From: Clostridium_AW malenominatum
GTDB lineage: Bacteria > Bacillota > Clostridia > Clostridiales > Clostridiaceae
Assembly (NCBI RefSeq): GCF_039521365.1
Contig: NZ_BAAACF010000001.1
Span: forward strand, 744,001-808,000
Length of the DNA stretch: 64,000 nt
Reading direction: 5' to 3'
The first letter of the stretch is position 1. Every line of letters begins with the position of its first letter. Positions 42,352 through 50,427 of the stretch are shown here, one piece after another. Below the pieces are notes generated by a model, which did no database searches, was not told where the DNA came from, and saw only the letters and a program-made list of their open reading frames with translations. The translations under genes and the position numbers were made by a program.

Positions 42352-44328
42352 ATGGCAATAGAAAAAATGATGATGATCAACATGGTAGCGTCCATAAGTT
42401 TAATGGAAGAAGTAACTAAAAAAGTAGTATTAACAGAAATGTTTCATCCAATAAATGCTTTAGAAGAAATCAACCATGGAAACTTTAAGATAACTACCAC
42501 AGAAGATAATCTAGATACTTTAATTGATGTAAATTATGTAAAGCCCTACTCAGAAAAAAGAGATTATTCTAGAATAAATAAGGAAATAAAGAACCTTTTA
42601 GAAGTAGTTGGCAACAGAAAAGATGAAAAAATTAACCGAGAAAATTTAATTTTTAATTATGGTGAATTAGAGGGTAAAGTAGTAGAACTATCAGAAAAGT
42701 ATAAAGAATTACATGAAAAACAAATATCCATTGAAAATAAAAAAAAGGAATTAGAAGAATATAAGAATAGCCTCAAGTATGTATTAGAAGTAGACATTCC
42801 TATGGAACAATTCTATGAGCTAAAAAACTTTGAAATGGAACTATATAAGATAAGGGATGAAAAGCTTAATATATTAAAGGCTAATTACGAAAATATACCA
42901 GCTATGGTAAAAAAGATTTATAAAGGTAATGGTTATTCAATAATAATGGTTTTATGTACAAAGGTATTAAAAATAGATTCGGATAGAATATTGAATTCTC
43001 TGAATTGTGAATTAATTAATATGCCACCTTTGGAATATAAAGGGACTCCAAGAGAAATAATAGAAGTGATTGAAAAGGAATTAAAAGATATAAGTAATGA
43101 AATTGTTACTATTGAAAGAGAAATAGACAATTTTTATAAAGAAAATAAGTTGGAAATTGAAGCCATGTTAAAGAGCTTCGAATTGGAGAAAAGCTCTGAG
43201 AAATTAAAAGAATACGTAGCCTATAGCAATGATTTCTTCTATTTATCTGGTTGGGTTACTGAAAGAAGCTTAAAGAAATTTGAAGAAGAAGTAAAAAGAA
43301 TTGATGAAAAAATAATATTTCTTCAAAAAAAAACTGAAGAAATAAAACTAGATATATGCCCCCCAACTAAGCTAAAAAACAACTTTTTGGTAAAACCTTT
43401 TGAAATGTTGGTTAATATGTACGGGGTACCTAGTTATGATGAAACAGACCCAACTTCATTTTTAGCTATAACTTACATGATAATGTTTGGAGCTATGTTT
43501 GGAGACGTAGGTCAAGGGGCTGTATTATTTCTTGCGGGCTTCCTTATGAAATATAAGGATAAAAATTCTACTGCAGGAAGCATACTAAAAAGATTGGGGA
43601 TAACCTCAACTATATTTGGATTCTTGTACGGAAGTATATTTGGATTTGAACATATTATACATCCAATTTTAATAAATCCTATGGAAAATATAGAAACAGT
43701 GCTTATTTCTGCCATAATTTTTGGATGTGTACTTTTACTAATAGGTTTTACTTATGGAATTATAAATAACGTAAAGAGTAGAAATCTAGAAGAGGGACTT
43801 TTTGGTCACAATGGATTAGCTGGAATGGCATTCTTCATAGGACTTTTAATCTATGCTTATTCAACTATAACTTCAAATCATATAATAAATGGCAACATTT
43901 TAATAGTTATGTTGGTTGCATTGATGGCTCTAATGGTATTAAGGCAACCACTTGCACATTTATTAATGAAAAAGGGATTTACTTTTTCAGAGAGTAAAAC
44001 AGATTATTTTATAGAAAGTGGATTTGGAGCTGTTGAAACTCTTTTAAGTATGTTTTCAAACACTCTATCCTTTATAAGAGTTGGAGCCTTTGTTTTGAAT
44101 CACGTAGGTTTATTCATAGCATTTTCAGCTCTAGCAAATATGATGAAAAATTCCCTTGGAAGCATACTAATTTACATTTTAGGTAATGTGATAATAATAG
44201 TTTTAGAGGGACTTATAGTTTTAATACAAGGCCTTAGACTTGAATACTATGAATTATTTAGCAAATACTACAATGGATCAGGTCTGGAATTTAAGCCTAT
44301 AACAATTAATAATGGAGAGTATATTTAG
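42352..44328 (+). CDS. V-type ATP synthase subunit I (a-type membrane subunit)
   Basis: About 658 residues. The N-terminal half (1-345) is cytoplasmic and rich in coiled coil; the C-terminal half has seven or eight membrane helices beginning near TSFLAITYMIMFGAMFGDVG. The essential arginine is in TLSFIRVGAFVLNHVG near residue 578, where the ion path meets the c-ring. ATG 42352 follows GAGGTGAG; ATG 42337 inside the previous gene was rejected. It forms the stator channel. Confidence 0.92.
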   Translation: MAIEKMMMINMVASISLMEEVTKKVVLTEMFHPINALEEINHGNFKITTTEDNLDTLIDVNYVKPYSEKRDYSRINKEIKNLLEVVGNRKDEKINRENLIFNYGELEGKVVELSEKYKELHEKQISIENKKKELEEYKNSLKYVLEVDIPMEQFYELKNFEMELYKIRDEKLNILKANYENIPAMVKKIYKGNGYSIIMVLCTKVLKIDSDRILNSLNCELINMPPLEYKGTPREIIEVIEKELKDISNEIVTIEREIDNFYKENKLEIEAMLKSFELEKSSEKLKEYVAYSNDFFYLSGWVTERSLKKFEEEVKRIDEKIIFLQKKTEEIKLDICPPTKLKNNFLVKPFEMLVNMYGVPSYDETDPTSFLAITYMIMFGAMFGDVGQGAVLFLAGFLMKYKDKNSTAGSILKRLGITSTIFGFLYGSIFGFEHIIHPILINPMENIETVLISAIIFGCVLLLIGFTYGIINNVKSRNLEEGLFGHNGLAGMAFFIGLLIYAYSTITSNHIINGNILIVMLVALMALMVLRQPLAHLLMKKGFTFSESKTDYFIESGFGAVETLLSMFSNTLSFIRVGAFVLNHVGLFIAFSALANMMKNSLGSILIYILGNVIIIVLEGLIVLIQGLRLEYYELFSKYYNGSGLEFKPITINNGEYI

Positions 44329-44341
44329 GAGGTAATTTATA

Positions 44342-44767
44342 ATGATATATTTATTAATGGTAACTTTTATAATAGCAATTGGAACAATAACTTATGGATT
44401 TGTAGAAAAATCAAAGGCGGATATTAAAGGAACTGGTAATGTTAAAAAGGCTTTGAAGATAAACCTTTCAACCTTTATACCAGCTATAAGTGCAGCATTA
44501 ATTTTCATGATTCCAAATATAGTACAGGCAGCAGGAGAAGCAAATTTAGGAACAGCTACAGGTCTTGGATATATAGCAGCAGCTCTTTGTACAGGTCTAG
44601 CAACAATTGGTGCAGGATACGCCGTTGGTGCCGTTGGTTCATCAGCATTAGGAGCAGTATCTGAAGATCCTTCAATACTTGGTAAAACATTAATATACGT
44701 TGGACTTGCAGAAGGTATAGCTATTTACGGACTAATAATATCTATAATGATATTATCTAAAATTTAA
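44342..44767 (+). CDS. V-type ATP synthase subunit K (c-ring)
   Basis: A 141-residue proteolipid with four hydrophobic segments (about 2-20, 46-63, 74-101 and 113-138). The last hairpin is a canonical c-subunit with GAGYAVGAVGSSALGAV and the ion-binding glutamate in LIYVGLAEGIAIYGLII. The first two segments lack the glycine motif and the carboxylate, so only one ion site per four helices is expected, as in other V-type K subunits, but the first half is more diverged than usual. ATG 44342 follows GGAGGT. Confidence 0.9.
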   Translation: MIYLLMVTFIIAIGTITYGFVEKSKADIKGTGNVKKALKINLSTFIPAISAALIFMIPNIVQAAGEANLGTATGLGYIAAALCTGLATIGAGYAVGAVGSSALGAVSEDPSILGKTLIYVGLAEGIAIYGLIISIMILSKI

Positions 44768-44791
44768 TTATAAGGATTTGAGGTAAATATT

Positions 44792-45100
44792 ATGAAAATG
44801 TATTTAATAAGTGACAACATAGATACTATAGTTGGACTTAAAATTTCAGGAATAGATGGAGAGATTGTAAACACAAAAGAGGAAGCTTTAGAATGTATAA
44901 ATAAAATTGTAGCTTTAAAGGATATTGGGATTATAGTAGTAACGGAAAAAGTTAAGGCAATGATTCCTGAAAGAATTAGTGAGTTAAAGCTCTCCAAATA
45001 TTTGCCTCTAATAATTCAAGTTCCAGATAGACATGGAAATGATCAGGAAAAGGATTGGATTTTGCACTATATAAAAGAGGCAATAGGTATAAGGATTTGA
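44792..45100 (+). CDS. V-type ATP synthase subunit F
   Basis: The 102-residue protein matches the size and pattern of subunit F (NtpG-like): an N-terminal SDNIDTIVGLKISGI, a central IGIIVVTEKVKAMIPE, and PLIIQVPDRHG before a C-terminal helix. It is part of the rotor and binds subunit D. ATG 44792 follows GAGGT. Confidence 0.88.
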   Translation: MKMYLISDNIDTIVGLKISGIDGEIVNTKEEALECINKIVALKDIGIIVVTEKVKAMIPERISELKLSKYLPLIIQVPDRHGNDQEKDWILHYIKEAIGIRI

Positions 45101-45110
45101 GGTGATAGTA

Positions 45111-45716
45111 TTGGTTACTATAGAGGAGAAATTACATCTTTTTGAAAAAATATTATATGATAAAACGAATTCTAAAATAAATGATAAGCTTACGAAGGCT
45201 AGAGAAGAAATAAATAGCGAAATAGCAAAAGAAGAAAAAGCTATACAGGCTTACAAAGAAAAGATTACAAAGGAAATATATAAAAAGCATAAAGGGAACT
45301 ACGAAAAGGAGCTCTTTAAAGCTAAATTTGAATCAGAACAAGAGCTTATAAATTTAAGAGAAGAGTTAATCAAGGAAACTGTTGATGGTATAAAAGCTAA
45401 TTTAATTCAGTTTATTAATTCAAAGGATTATGAGGAATATATATTTTCAAATATTGATAATACATTAAAGAATATTAAAAATGAAAACTCCCTTGTTATA
45501 TATTTTAATAATGAGGACTTAAAGAGATTTAAGGAAAGATTAGAAAAAGAAGGACTTGCAGATAATGTTCAAATAAGTCCAGAGAGTAAAAATATATTAG
45601 GGGGCTACATCCTAGAGGCTGAAAATATGAGATTTAGAATAGACTGTAGCTTAGATAGTAGCATAGAGGAATGTATTGAAAAAGTAGGAATCAAAATAAC
45701 TGAGATATTGGTATAG
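45111..45716 (+). CDS. V-type ATP synthase subunit E (peripheral stalk)
   Basis: About 201 residues. The N-terminal 110 residues are a long charged helix (LTKAREEINSEIAKEEKA) and the last 90 form a small globular domain with SPESKNILGGYILEAENMRF and DCSLDSSIEE. This is the E subunit that pairs with G/H. TTG 45111 follows GAGGTGA; the in-frame GTG 45102 is part of that site. Confidence 0.85.
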   Translation: MVTIEEKLHLFEKILYDKTNSKINDKLTKAREEINSEIAKEEKAIQAYKEKITKEIYKKHKGNYEKELFKAKFESEQELINLREELIKETVDGIKANLIQFINSKDYEEYIFSNIDNTLKNIKNENSLVIYFNNEDLKRFKERLEKEGLADNVQISPESKNILGGYILEAENMRFRIDCSLDSSIEECIEKVGIKITEILV

Positions 45717-45731
45717 ATAGGAGTGGTTCTA

Positions 45732-47501
45732 TTGGAAAATCTAGTAGGAACTATTGTTGGAATAAATGGTCCTGTTATTAAAGGAAAAAACATGGCCAAA
45801 TTTAAAATGAGAGAAATGGTAATGGTAGGAGCTAAAAAGCTTATAGGAGAAATAATTGCTCTAGAAAAAGACTTAGCTACCATACAGGTTTATGAAGAAA
45901 GTTCAGGATTAAAAGTAGGAGAAGACATTTTTTCTACTGGAATGCCACTATCCTTAAAACTAGGGCCAGGAATAATAGGAAATATATTTGACGGTATAGA
46001 AAGGCCTCTTAATAAAATAAATGAAATTTCCTACGGTTTTATAAAAGAAGGAATTGGTCTTATTTCCATAGATGAAAAGAAAGAATGGTTTGTAAATATC
46101 ACTTGCAAAGAAGGAGATATTTTGCAAGAAGGAGATGTCTATGGAGAGATTCAAGAAACCAATATTATAAATCATAGGCTTATGGTACCCCCAGGAATTA
46201 AGGGACGGGTAATAAAAGTTAAGCAAAGTGGCTTATATAATATAGAAGAAAAAGTTGTTACATTAAAAGATGGAGAAAGGGAGCATGAGTTAAGTCTGTA
46301 TCAGATATGGCCAGTTAGAACTCCTAGACCTATCAAAAAAAGAAAGATTTTAAGCAAGCCTTTGGTTACAGGGCAAAGAATATTAGATGTGTTCTTCCCT
46401 ATAGCAAAGGGAGGAACCGTTGCTATACCAGGAGGCTTTGGTACAGGAAAAACCATGACTCAACATCAATTAGCAAAATGGTCTGATGCGGATATTATTG
46501 TTTATATTGGTTGCGGGGAAAGAGGAAATGAAATGACAGAAGTTTTGGAGGAATTTCCTAAACTTATAGACCCTAAAACTAATACTTCATTGATGAACAG
46601 AACGGTTTTAATAGCAAATACCTCTGACATGCCGGTTGCAGCCAGAGAAGCTTCAATATATACAGGAATTACCATAGCAGAATATTTTAGAGATATGGGA
46701 TATGATGTAGCTATTATGGCGGACTCCACTTCCCGTTGGGCAGAGGCTTTAAGAGAAATATCAGGAAGACTTGAAGAAATGCCAGCGGAAGAAGGATATC
46801 CAGCATACTTGCCTTCAAGAATAGCAGAATTTTACGAAAGAGCAGGTTATGTGGAAAATTTAAATAGCACAGAAGGTTCAGTAACTGTAATAGGAGCGGT
46901 TTCACCAGCAGGAGCAGACTTTTCTGAACCAGTAACTCAAAATACTAAAAGATTTGTTAGTGCTTTCTTAGGATTAGATAAGAAACTTGCTTATGCAAGA
47001 CATTATCCTGCAATAAATTGGCTATCTAGTTATAGTGGATATACTCAAATGCTTAAGGAATGGTATGAAGAAAATGTATCTTTAGATATTATGGATTTAA
47101 GAAGCAAAATGCTTAAAATATTATTTGAAGAAAATAAACTACAGGAAATAGTAAAGCTTGTAGGAGAAGATGTCCTGCCAGACGACCAAAGACTTATTTT
47201 AGAAGCAGCTAAAATATTAAAGGTAGGATTCCTTCAACAAAATGCTTACCATGATATAGATACTTACGTACCCCTTGAAAAGCAATATAAAATGTTAAAG
47301 ACTATAGAGCTATTCTATGATAAGGCTTATGAATGTGTAAAGATGGGAGTTCCTATTTCTAAGATTAGACAGGGAGAAATCTTTGGAGAGATGATAAAGA
47401 TGAAATATAATATATCCAATGATGATTTATCAGGCTTCAAGAATATAGAAGAAAAAATATCCTCATACTATGAGGAATTAATGAAAAAATATAGACAATA
47501 A
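45732..47501 (+). CDS. V-type ATP synthase catalytic subunit A
   Basis: A 589-residue catalytic subunit with the long non-homologous insert characteristic of A subunits. The P-loop is GGFGTGKTMTQHQ (about 234-246; most members have GAFGAGKT), the catalytic glutamate region is IGCGERGNEMTEVLEEFP and the arginine-finger partner region is ADSTSRWAEALREISGR. TTG 45732 follows AGGAG at eight bases; the GTG at 45723 overlaps that site. It hydrolyses or makes ATP in the soluble head. Confidence 0.95.
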   Translation: MENLVGTIVGINGPVIKGKNMAKFKMREMVMVGAKKLIGEIIALEKDLATIQVYEESSGLKVGEDIFSTGMPLSLKLGPGIIGNIFDGIERPLNKINEISYGFIKEGIGLISIDEKKEWFVNITCKEGDILQEGDVYGEIQETNIINHRLMVPPGIKGRVIKVKQSGLYNIEEKVVTLKDGEREHELSLYQIWPVRTPRPIKKRKILSKPLVTGQRILDVFFPIAKGGTVAIPGGFGTGKTMTQHQLAKWSDADIIVYIGCGERGNEMTEVLEEFPKLIDPKTNTSLMNRTVLIANTSDMPVAAREASIYTGITIAEYFRDMGYDVAIMADSTSRWAEALREISGRLEEMPAEEGYPAYLPSRIAEFYERAGYVENLNSTEGSVTVIGAVSPAGADFSEPVTQNTKRFVSAFLGLDKKLAYARHYPAINWLSSYSGYTQMLKEWYEENVSLDIMDLRSKMLKILFEENKLQEIVKLVGEDVLPDDQRLILEAAKILKVGFLQQNAYHDIDTYVPLEKQYKMLKTIELFYDKAYECVKMGVPISKIRQGEIFGEMIKMKYNISNDDLSGFKNIEEKISSYYEELMKKYRQ

Positions 47502-47517
47502 CAAGGGAGGGGAAATT

Positions 47518-48903
47518 GTGAAAAAGGAATATTTAGTATTAGACAGAGTTCAAGGTCCCTTGATTGTGCTATCTGAAGTTGAAGGAGTTTCATATGATGA
47601 AATTGTAGAGATAAAGGTAAAAGATGGGGGAGTAAAAAAAGGAAAAGTTGTTCAGCTGTATGAGGATAAGGCTATAATACAGGTGTTTGAATCAACTTCT
47701 GGAATATCCCTTCACAATACATCTGTTTCTTTTAGTGGAAAACCTTTGGAGATTAGTCTTTCTAGAGGAGTTTTAGGAAGGGAATTTAATGGTGTAGGAA
47801 AACCTATAGATGGCAGGGGAGAGGTTTTTAGTTGTAAAAAATACAATGTAAATGGAAGACCTATAAACCCTGTAGCGCGTAAATATCCAAGAAACTTTAT
47901 TCAAACAGGTATTTCATCTATTGATTGTCTATCTACGTTAATAAGAGGGCAAAAGCTTCCTATATTTTCAGGTAACGGCATACCTCATAATGAGTTAGCC
48001 GCTCAAATAGTAAGGCAAGCTCGTATTGGAAGTGATTCTGATGAAAAGTTTGCTGTAGTTTTTGCTGCCATGGGTATAAAGCATGATGATAAAGAGTTTT
48101 TCAGAAAAAGCTTTGAAGAAGCAGGAGTAATGGATAGACTCGTAATGTTTACCAATTTAGCAGATGACCCAATTGTAGAGAGATTAATAACTCCAAGAGC
48201 TGCATTAACCACAGCTGAGTATTTGGCCTTTGAAGAAGGTATGCACATATTAGTTATCATGACAGATATAACTAACTACTGTGAAGCGTTGAGAGAATTA
48301 TCATCCTCAAGAGAAGAGGTGCCTAGTAGAAAAGGTTACCCAGGATATCTTTATTCAGACTTAGCATCCCTTTATGAGAGAGCAGGTATGATGAAGGATA
48401 AAAAAGGATCTATAACGCAGTTGCCTATTTTAACTATGCCAAATGAAGATATAACTCATCCTATTCCTGACTTAACTGGATATATAACAGAAGGACAGGT
48501 GGTTTTAAGTAAAGACATTTCAGGAAAGGGAATATACCCTCCTGTAAATATTCTGCCTTCCTTATCTAGGTTAATGAAAGATGGTATTGGAGAAGGATAC
48601 ACTAGAGAAGACCATGCGGAAGTATCAAATCAATTATTTGCAAGTTACTCTTATGTTCAAGATGTAATAGCATTATCACAGGTTATAGGTGAAGATGAGC
48701 TTTCTGATGTGGATAAAATATATATGAACTTTGGAAAAGAGTTTGAAGGAAGATTCTTAAACCAAGGTTTTGAAGAAAACAGAGATATATTTAAAACTTT
48801 AGATTTGGCTTGGGAAATATTATCTATATTACCTGAAGGAGAGTTAGATAGAATAAGCCCTGAAATTTTAAAAAAGTATTACAGGGGTGGTACTAATGCT
48901 TAA
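47518..48903 (+). CDS. V-type ATP synthase regulatory subunit B
   Basis: A 461-residue non-catalytic nucleotide-binding subunit. The degenerate P-loop position reads FSGNGIPHNELAAQIVRQA, and TDITNYCEALRELSSSREEVP and PSLSRLMKDGIGEGYTREDH are diagnostic for B subunits. GTG 47518 follows GGGAGGGG. It alternates with subunit A in the hexameric head and supplies the arginine finger. Confidence 0.95.
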   Translation: MKKEYLVLDRVQGPLIVLSEVEGVSYDEIVEIKVKDGGVKKGKVVQLYEDKAIIQVFESTSGISLHNTSVSFSGKPLEISLSRGVLGREFNGVGKPIDGRGEVFSCKKYNVNGRPINPVARKYPRNFIQTGISSIDCLSTLIRGQKLPIFSGNGIPHNELAAQIVRQARIGSDSDEKFAVVFAAMGIKHDDKEFFRKSFEEAGVMDRLVMFTNLADDPIVERLITPRAALTTAEYLAFEEGMHILVIMTDITNYCEALRELSSSREEVPSRKGYPGYLYSDLASLYERAGMMKDKKGSITQLPILTMPNEDITHPIPDLTGYITEGQVVLSKDISGKGIYPPVNILPSLSRLMKDGIGEGYTREDHAEVSNQLFASYSYVQDVIALSQVIGEDELSDVDKIYMNFGKEFEGRFLNQGFEENRDIFKTLDLAWEILSILPEGELDRISPEILKKYYRGGTNA

Positions 48904-49507
48904 TATTGCTCCAACTAAAGCAAATTTAATAAGCGCTAAAAACTCACTGGAATTTTCTCAGAAGGGTTTTGAATTATTAGATAAAAAAAGAAATGTTCTT
49001 ATAAGAGAGCTTATGTCTTATGTAGATTTATCAAAAAAATTACAGGGACAAATTGACGAGGCTTTTAGGGACGCTTATGAAGCTTTAAAAAAAGCTAACA
49101 TAACTATGGGATTAAAGGAAGTTCAAGAGGTAGCCGCAACTATTCCAGAGGCCATGGATTATGAAGTTATTTTTAAATCCGTTATGGGAGTGGAAGTTCC
49201 TATAATAAAATATGAAGAAAAAGATATAATGCCAAGATACAGTATGTATAAAACTAACTCAGCTATGGACTTAGCTTATATGAAATTTAACAAAATAAAA
49301 TATTTAATCTATACCTTAGCCCAAGTTGAAAATGCTGTATATAGGTTGGCCATGGAGGTTAAGAAAACTCAAAAGAGAGCAAATGCCCTTGAAAACATTC
49401 AAATCCCTAAGTTTAAAGAAATAATAAAGAGCATAAGTGGAATTTTAGAAGAAAAAGAAAGAGAAGATTTCTTTAGGTTGAAGGTTGTTAAGAAAAAAAA
49501 GAATTAA
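48896..49507 (+). CDS. V-type ATP synthase subunit D (rotor shaft)
   Basis: A 203-residue protein of two long helices. The N-terminal APTKANLISAKNSLEFSQKG and C-terminal TQKRANALENIQIPKFKE are subunit D signatures. ATG 48896 lies inside the end of subunit B, 8 bases before its stop codon ends, and follows AGGGGTGG. It forms the central shaft with F. It is the last gene of the operon. Confidence 0.93.
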   Translation: MLNIAPTKANLISAKNSLEFSQKGFELLDKKRNVLIRELMSYVDLSKKLQGQIDEAFRDAYEALKKANITMGLKEVQEVAATIPEAMDYEVIFKSVMGVEVPIIKYEEKDIMPRYSMYKTNSAMDLAYMKFNKIKYLIYTLAQVENAVYRLAMEVKKTQKRANALENIQIPKFKEIIKSISGILEEKEREDFFRLKVVKKKKN

Positions 49508-49593
49508 ATATTATGACAAATAGACTTATAATATTATAATTTATGTGATATAATATATTATGTAAAAACATATATTTTATCAAAGAGTAGAGG

Positions 49594-49629
49594 CCGCATT
49601 TAGGGTAATCCTGATGCGGTTTTTATTTT
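49594..49629 (+). terminator. Terminator of the V-ATPase operon
   Basis: CCGCATTTAGG pairs with CCTGATGCGG around a GTAAT loop, followed by TTTTTATTTTT. Confidence 0.9.
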
Positions 49630-49646
49630 TTTGAGTTTTATTGCAA

Positions 49647-49687
49647 AAAAGAGTAGAAAAATTGCAAAGCAATTTTTCTACTCTTTT
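49647..49687 (-). terminator. Terminator of the minus-strand secreted protein gene
   Basis: A perfect 19-bp stem with an AAA loop. It contains the stop codon of the minus-strand gene, so coding and terminator sequence overlap. Confidence 0.85.
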
Positions 49688-50160
49688 CTATGAGACTTTG
49701 AATCAGGGAAAGTGCCATCCCACTTCTCTATGCGAGATTTCATGTTCATAATTATCTCATCAGCTTTTTCTTTAGGCATCTTACCTTCTTCTACTTTTTT
49801 GTTTATTCTATTTGTCTTATCTTCTATAATGATATTTTTAGCTTCTTTAGGGGACAGTCCCTTCTTTTCTTTAATGATATCAAATATAGATTTGCCAGAT
49901 TCTTTAGCTAAGCGCATATCATCTTTAGTTATTCCAAGCTTCTCCATAGTGTCAGGATGAATAAAGCCTTTATGCTTATGCTCTCCATTTTTCCCTTTAC
50001 AATCTTTACGATCCTTGCAATCCTTAGAGCCTTCAATTTTATTATTAGGATTTTTGTTTTCATCAGACTTTGGGGTTGTAAGGGCCAAAGCACTTGAGCT
50101 TATTCCTAATGATAAAGTAATACATAGAGTTGCTATTAAACTAGAATTTTTTCTAAGCAT
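49678..50160 (-). CDS. Secreted hypothetical protein, lysine-rich
   Basis: The 160-residue protein has a typical signal peptide (residues 1-27, LIATLCITLSLGISSSALAL) with a likely cleavage after ALA. The mature part has a CKDRKDCKGKNGEHKHKG stretch and then helical segments (ESGKSIFDIIKEKKGLSPKEAKNI). It resembles short clostridial exported proteins with a repeated helical SHOCT-like unit (LGITKDDMRLAKESGKSIFD), but no function can be assigned. ATG 50160 follows GGAGG. Confidence 0.75.
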   Translation of the reverse strand: MLRKNSSLIATLCITLSLGISSSALALTTPKSDENKNPNNKIEGSKDCKDRKDCKGKNGEHKHKGFIHPDTMEKLGITKDDMRLAKESGKSIFDIIKEKKGLSPKEAKNIIIEDKTNRINKKVEEGKMPKEKADEIIMNMKSRIEKWDGTFPDSKSHRKE

Positions 50161-50264
50161 TAAAAAACCTCCATAAAAAATTATTTAAACATATTGTACA
50201 TTTAATAGTATGTGCATAAAATTATAAAATAAATATGCAAAAAATGATAATTATTTTTGTTTTT

Positions 50265-50307
50265 GTAACATAGGTTACCGATTCAAAGTATATCTTTTTA
50301 GTATAAT
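50265..50307 (+). promoter_or_regulatory. FNR/CRP-type operator and -10 before hcp
   Basis: GTAAC-ATAG-GTTAC (50265-50278) is a dyad of the 5-4-5 geometry bound by CRP/FNR proteins. TATAAT follows at 50302-50307 with no good -35 box. The site centre lies about 42 bases before the expected start, the class II activator position. HcpR, a CRP/FNR relative, is the usual regulator of hcp in clostridia; its involvement here is inferred. Confidence 0.6.
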
Positions 50308-50319
50308 TTGAATTGTCGA

Positions 50320-50359
50320 GGGACAGTTAATGATAATTAAGTGTCTGATGGACAGTTAG
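50320..50359 (+). repeat. GGGACAGTTAA motif pair before hcp
   Basis: GGGACAGTTAATGA at 50320 and GGACAGTTAG at 50350 are two tandem copies of the dispersed motif, lying between the hcp -10 region and its ATG, so they would be in its 5' leader. Confidence 0.6.
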
Positions 50360-50427
50360 TAATAAATCAGAAAGAAAATATTAAAAAAATATATAAAAAA
50401 TAATTGAAAAAAACGGAGGAATTAATA

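Noticed and set aside
49849..49861. GGGGACAGTCCC inside the secreted protein gene as a REP copy
   Set aside because: It lacks the TTAA half and forms part of ordinary coding sequence.
50314..50321. TTGTCGAG as a Spo0A box before hcp
   Set aside because: One mismatch to the core and located after the inferred start, so not a convincing regulatory site on its own.
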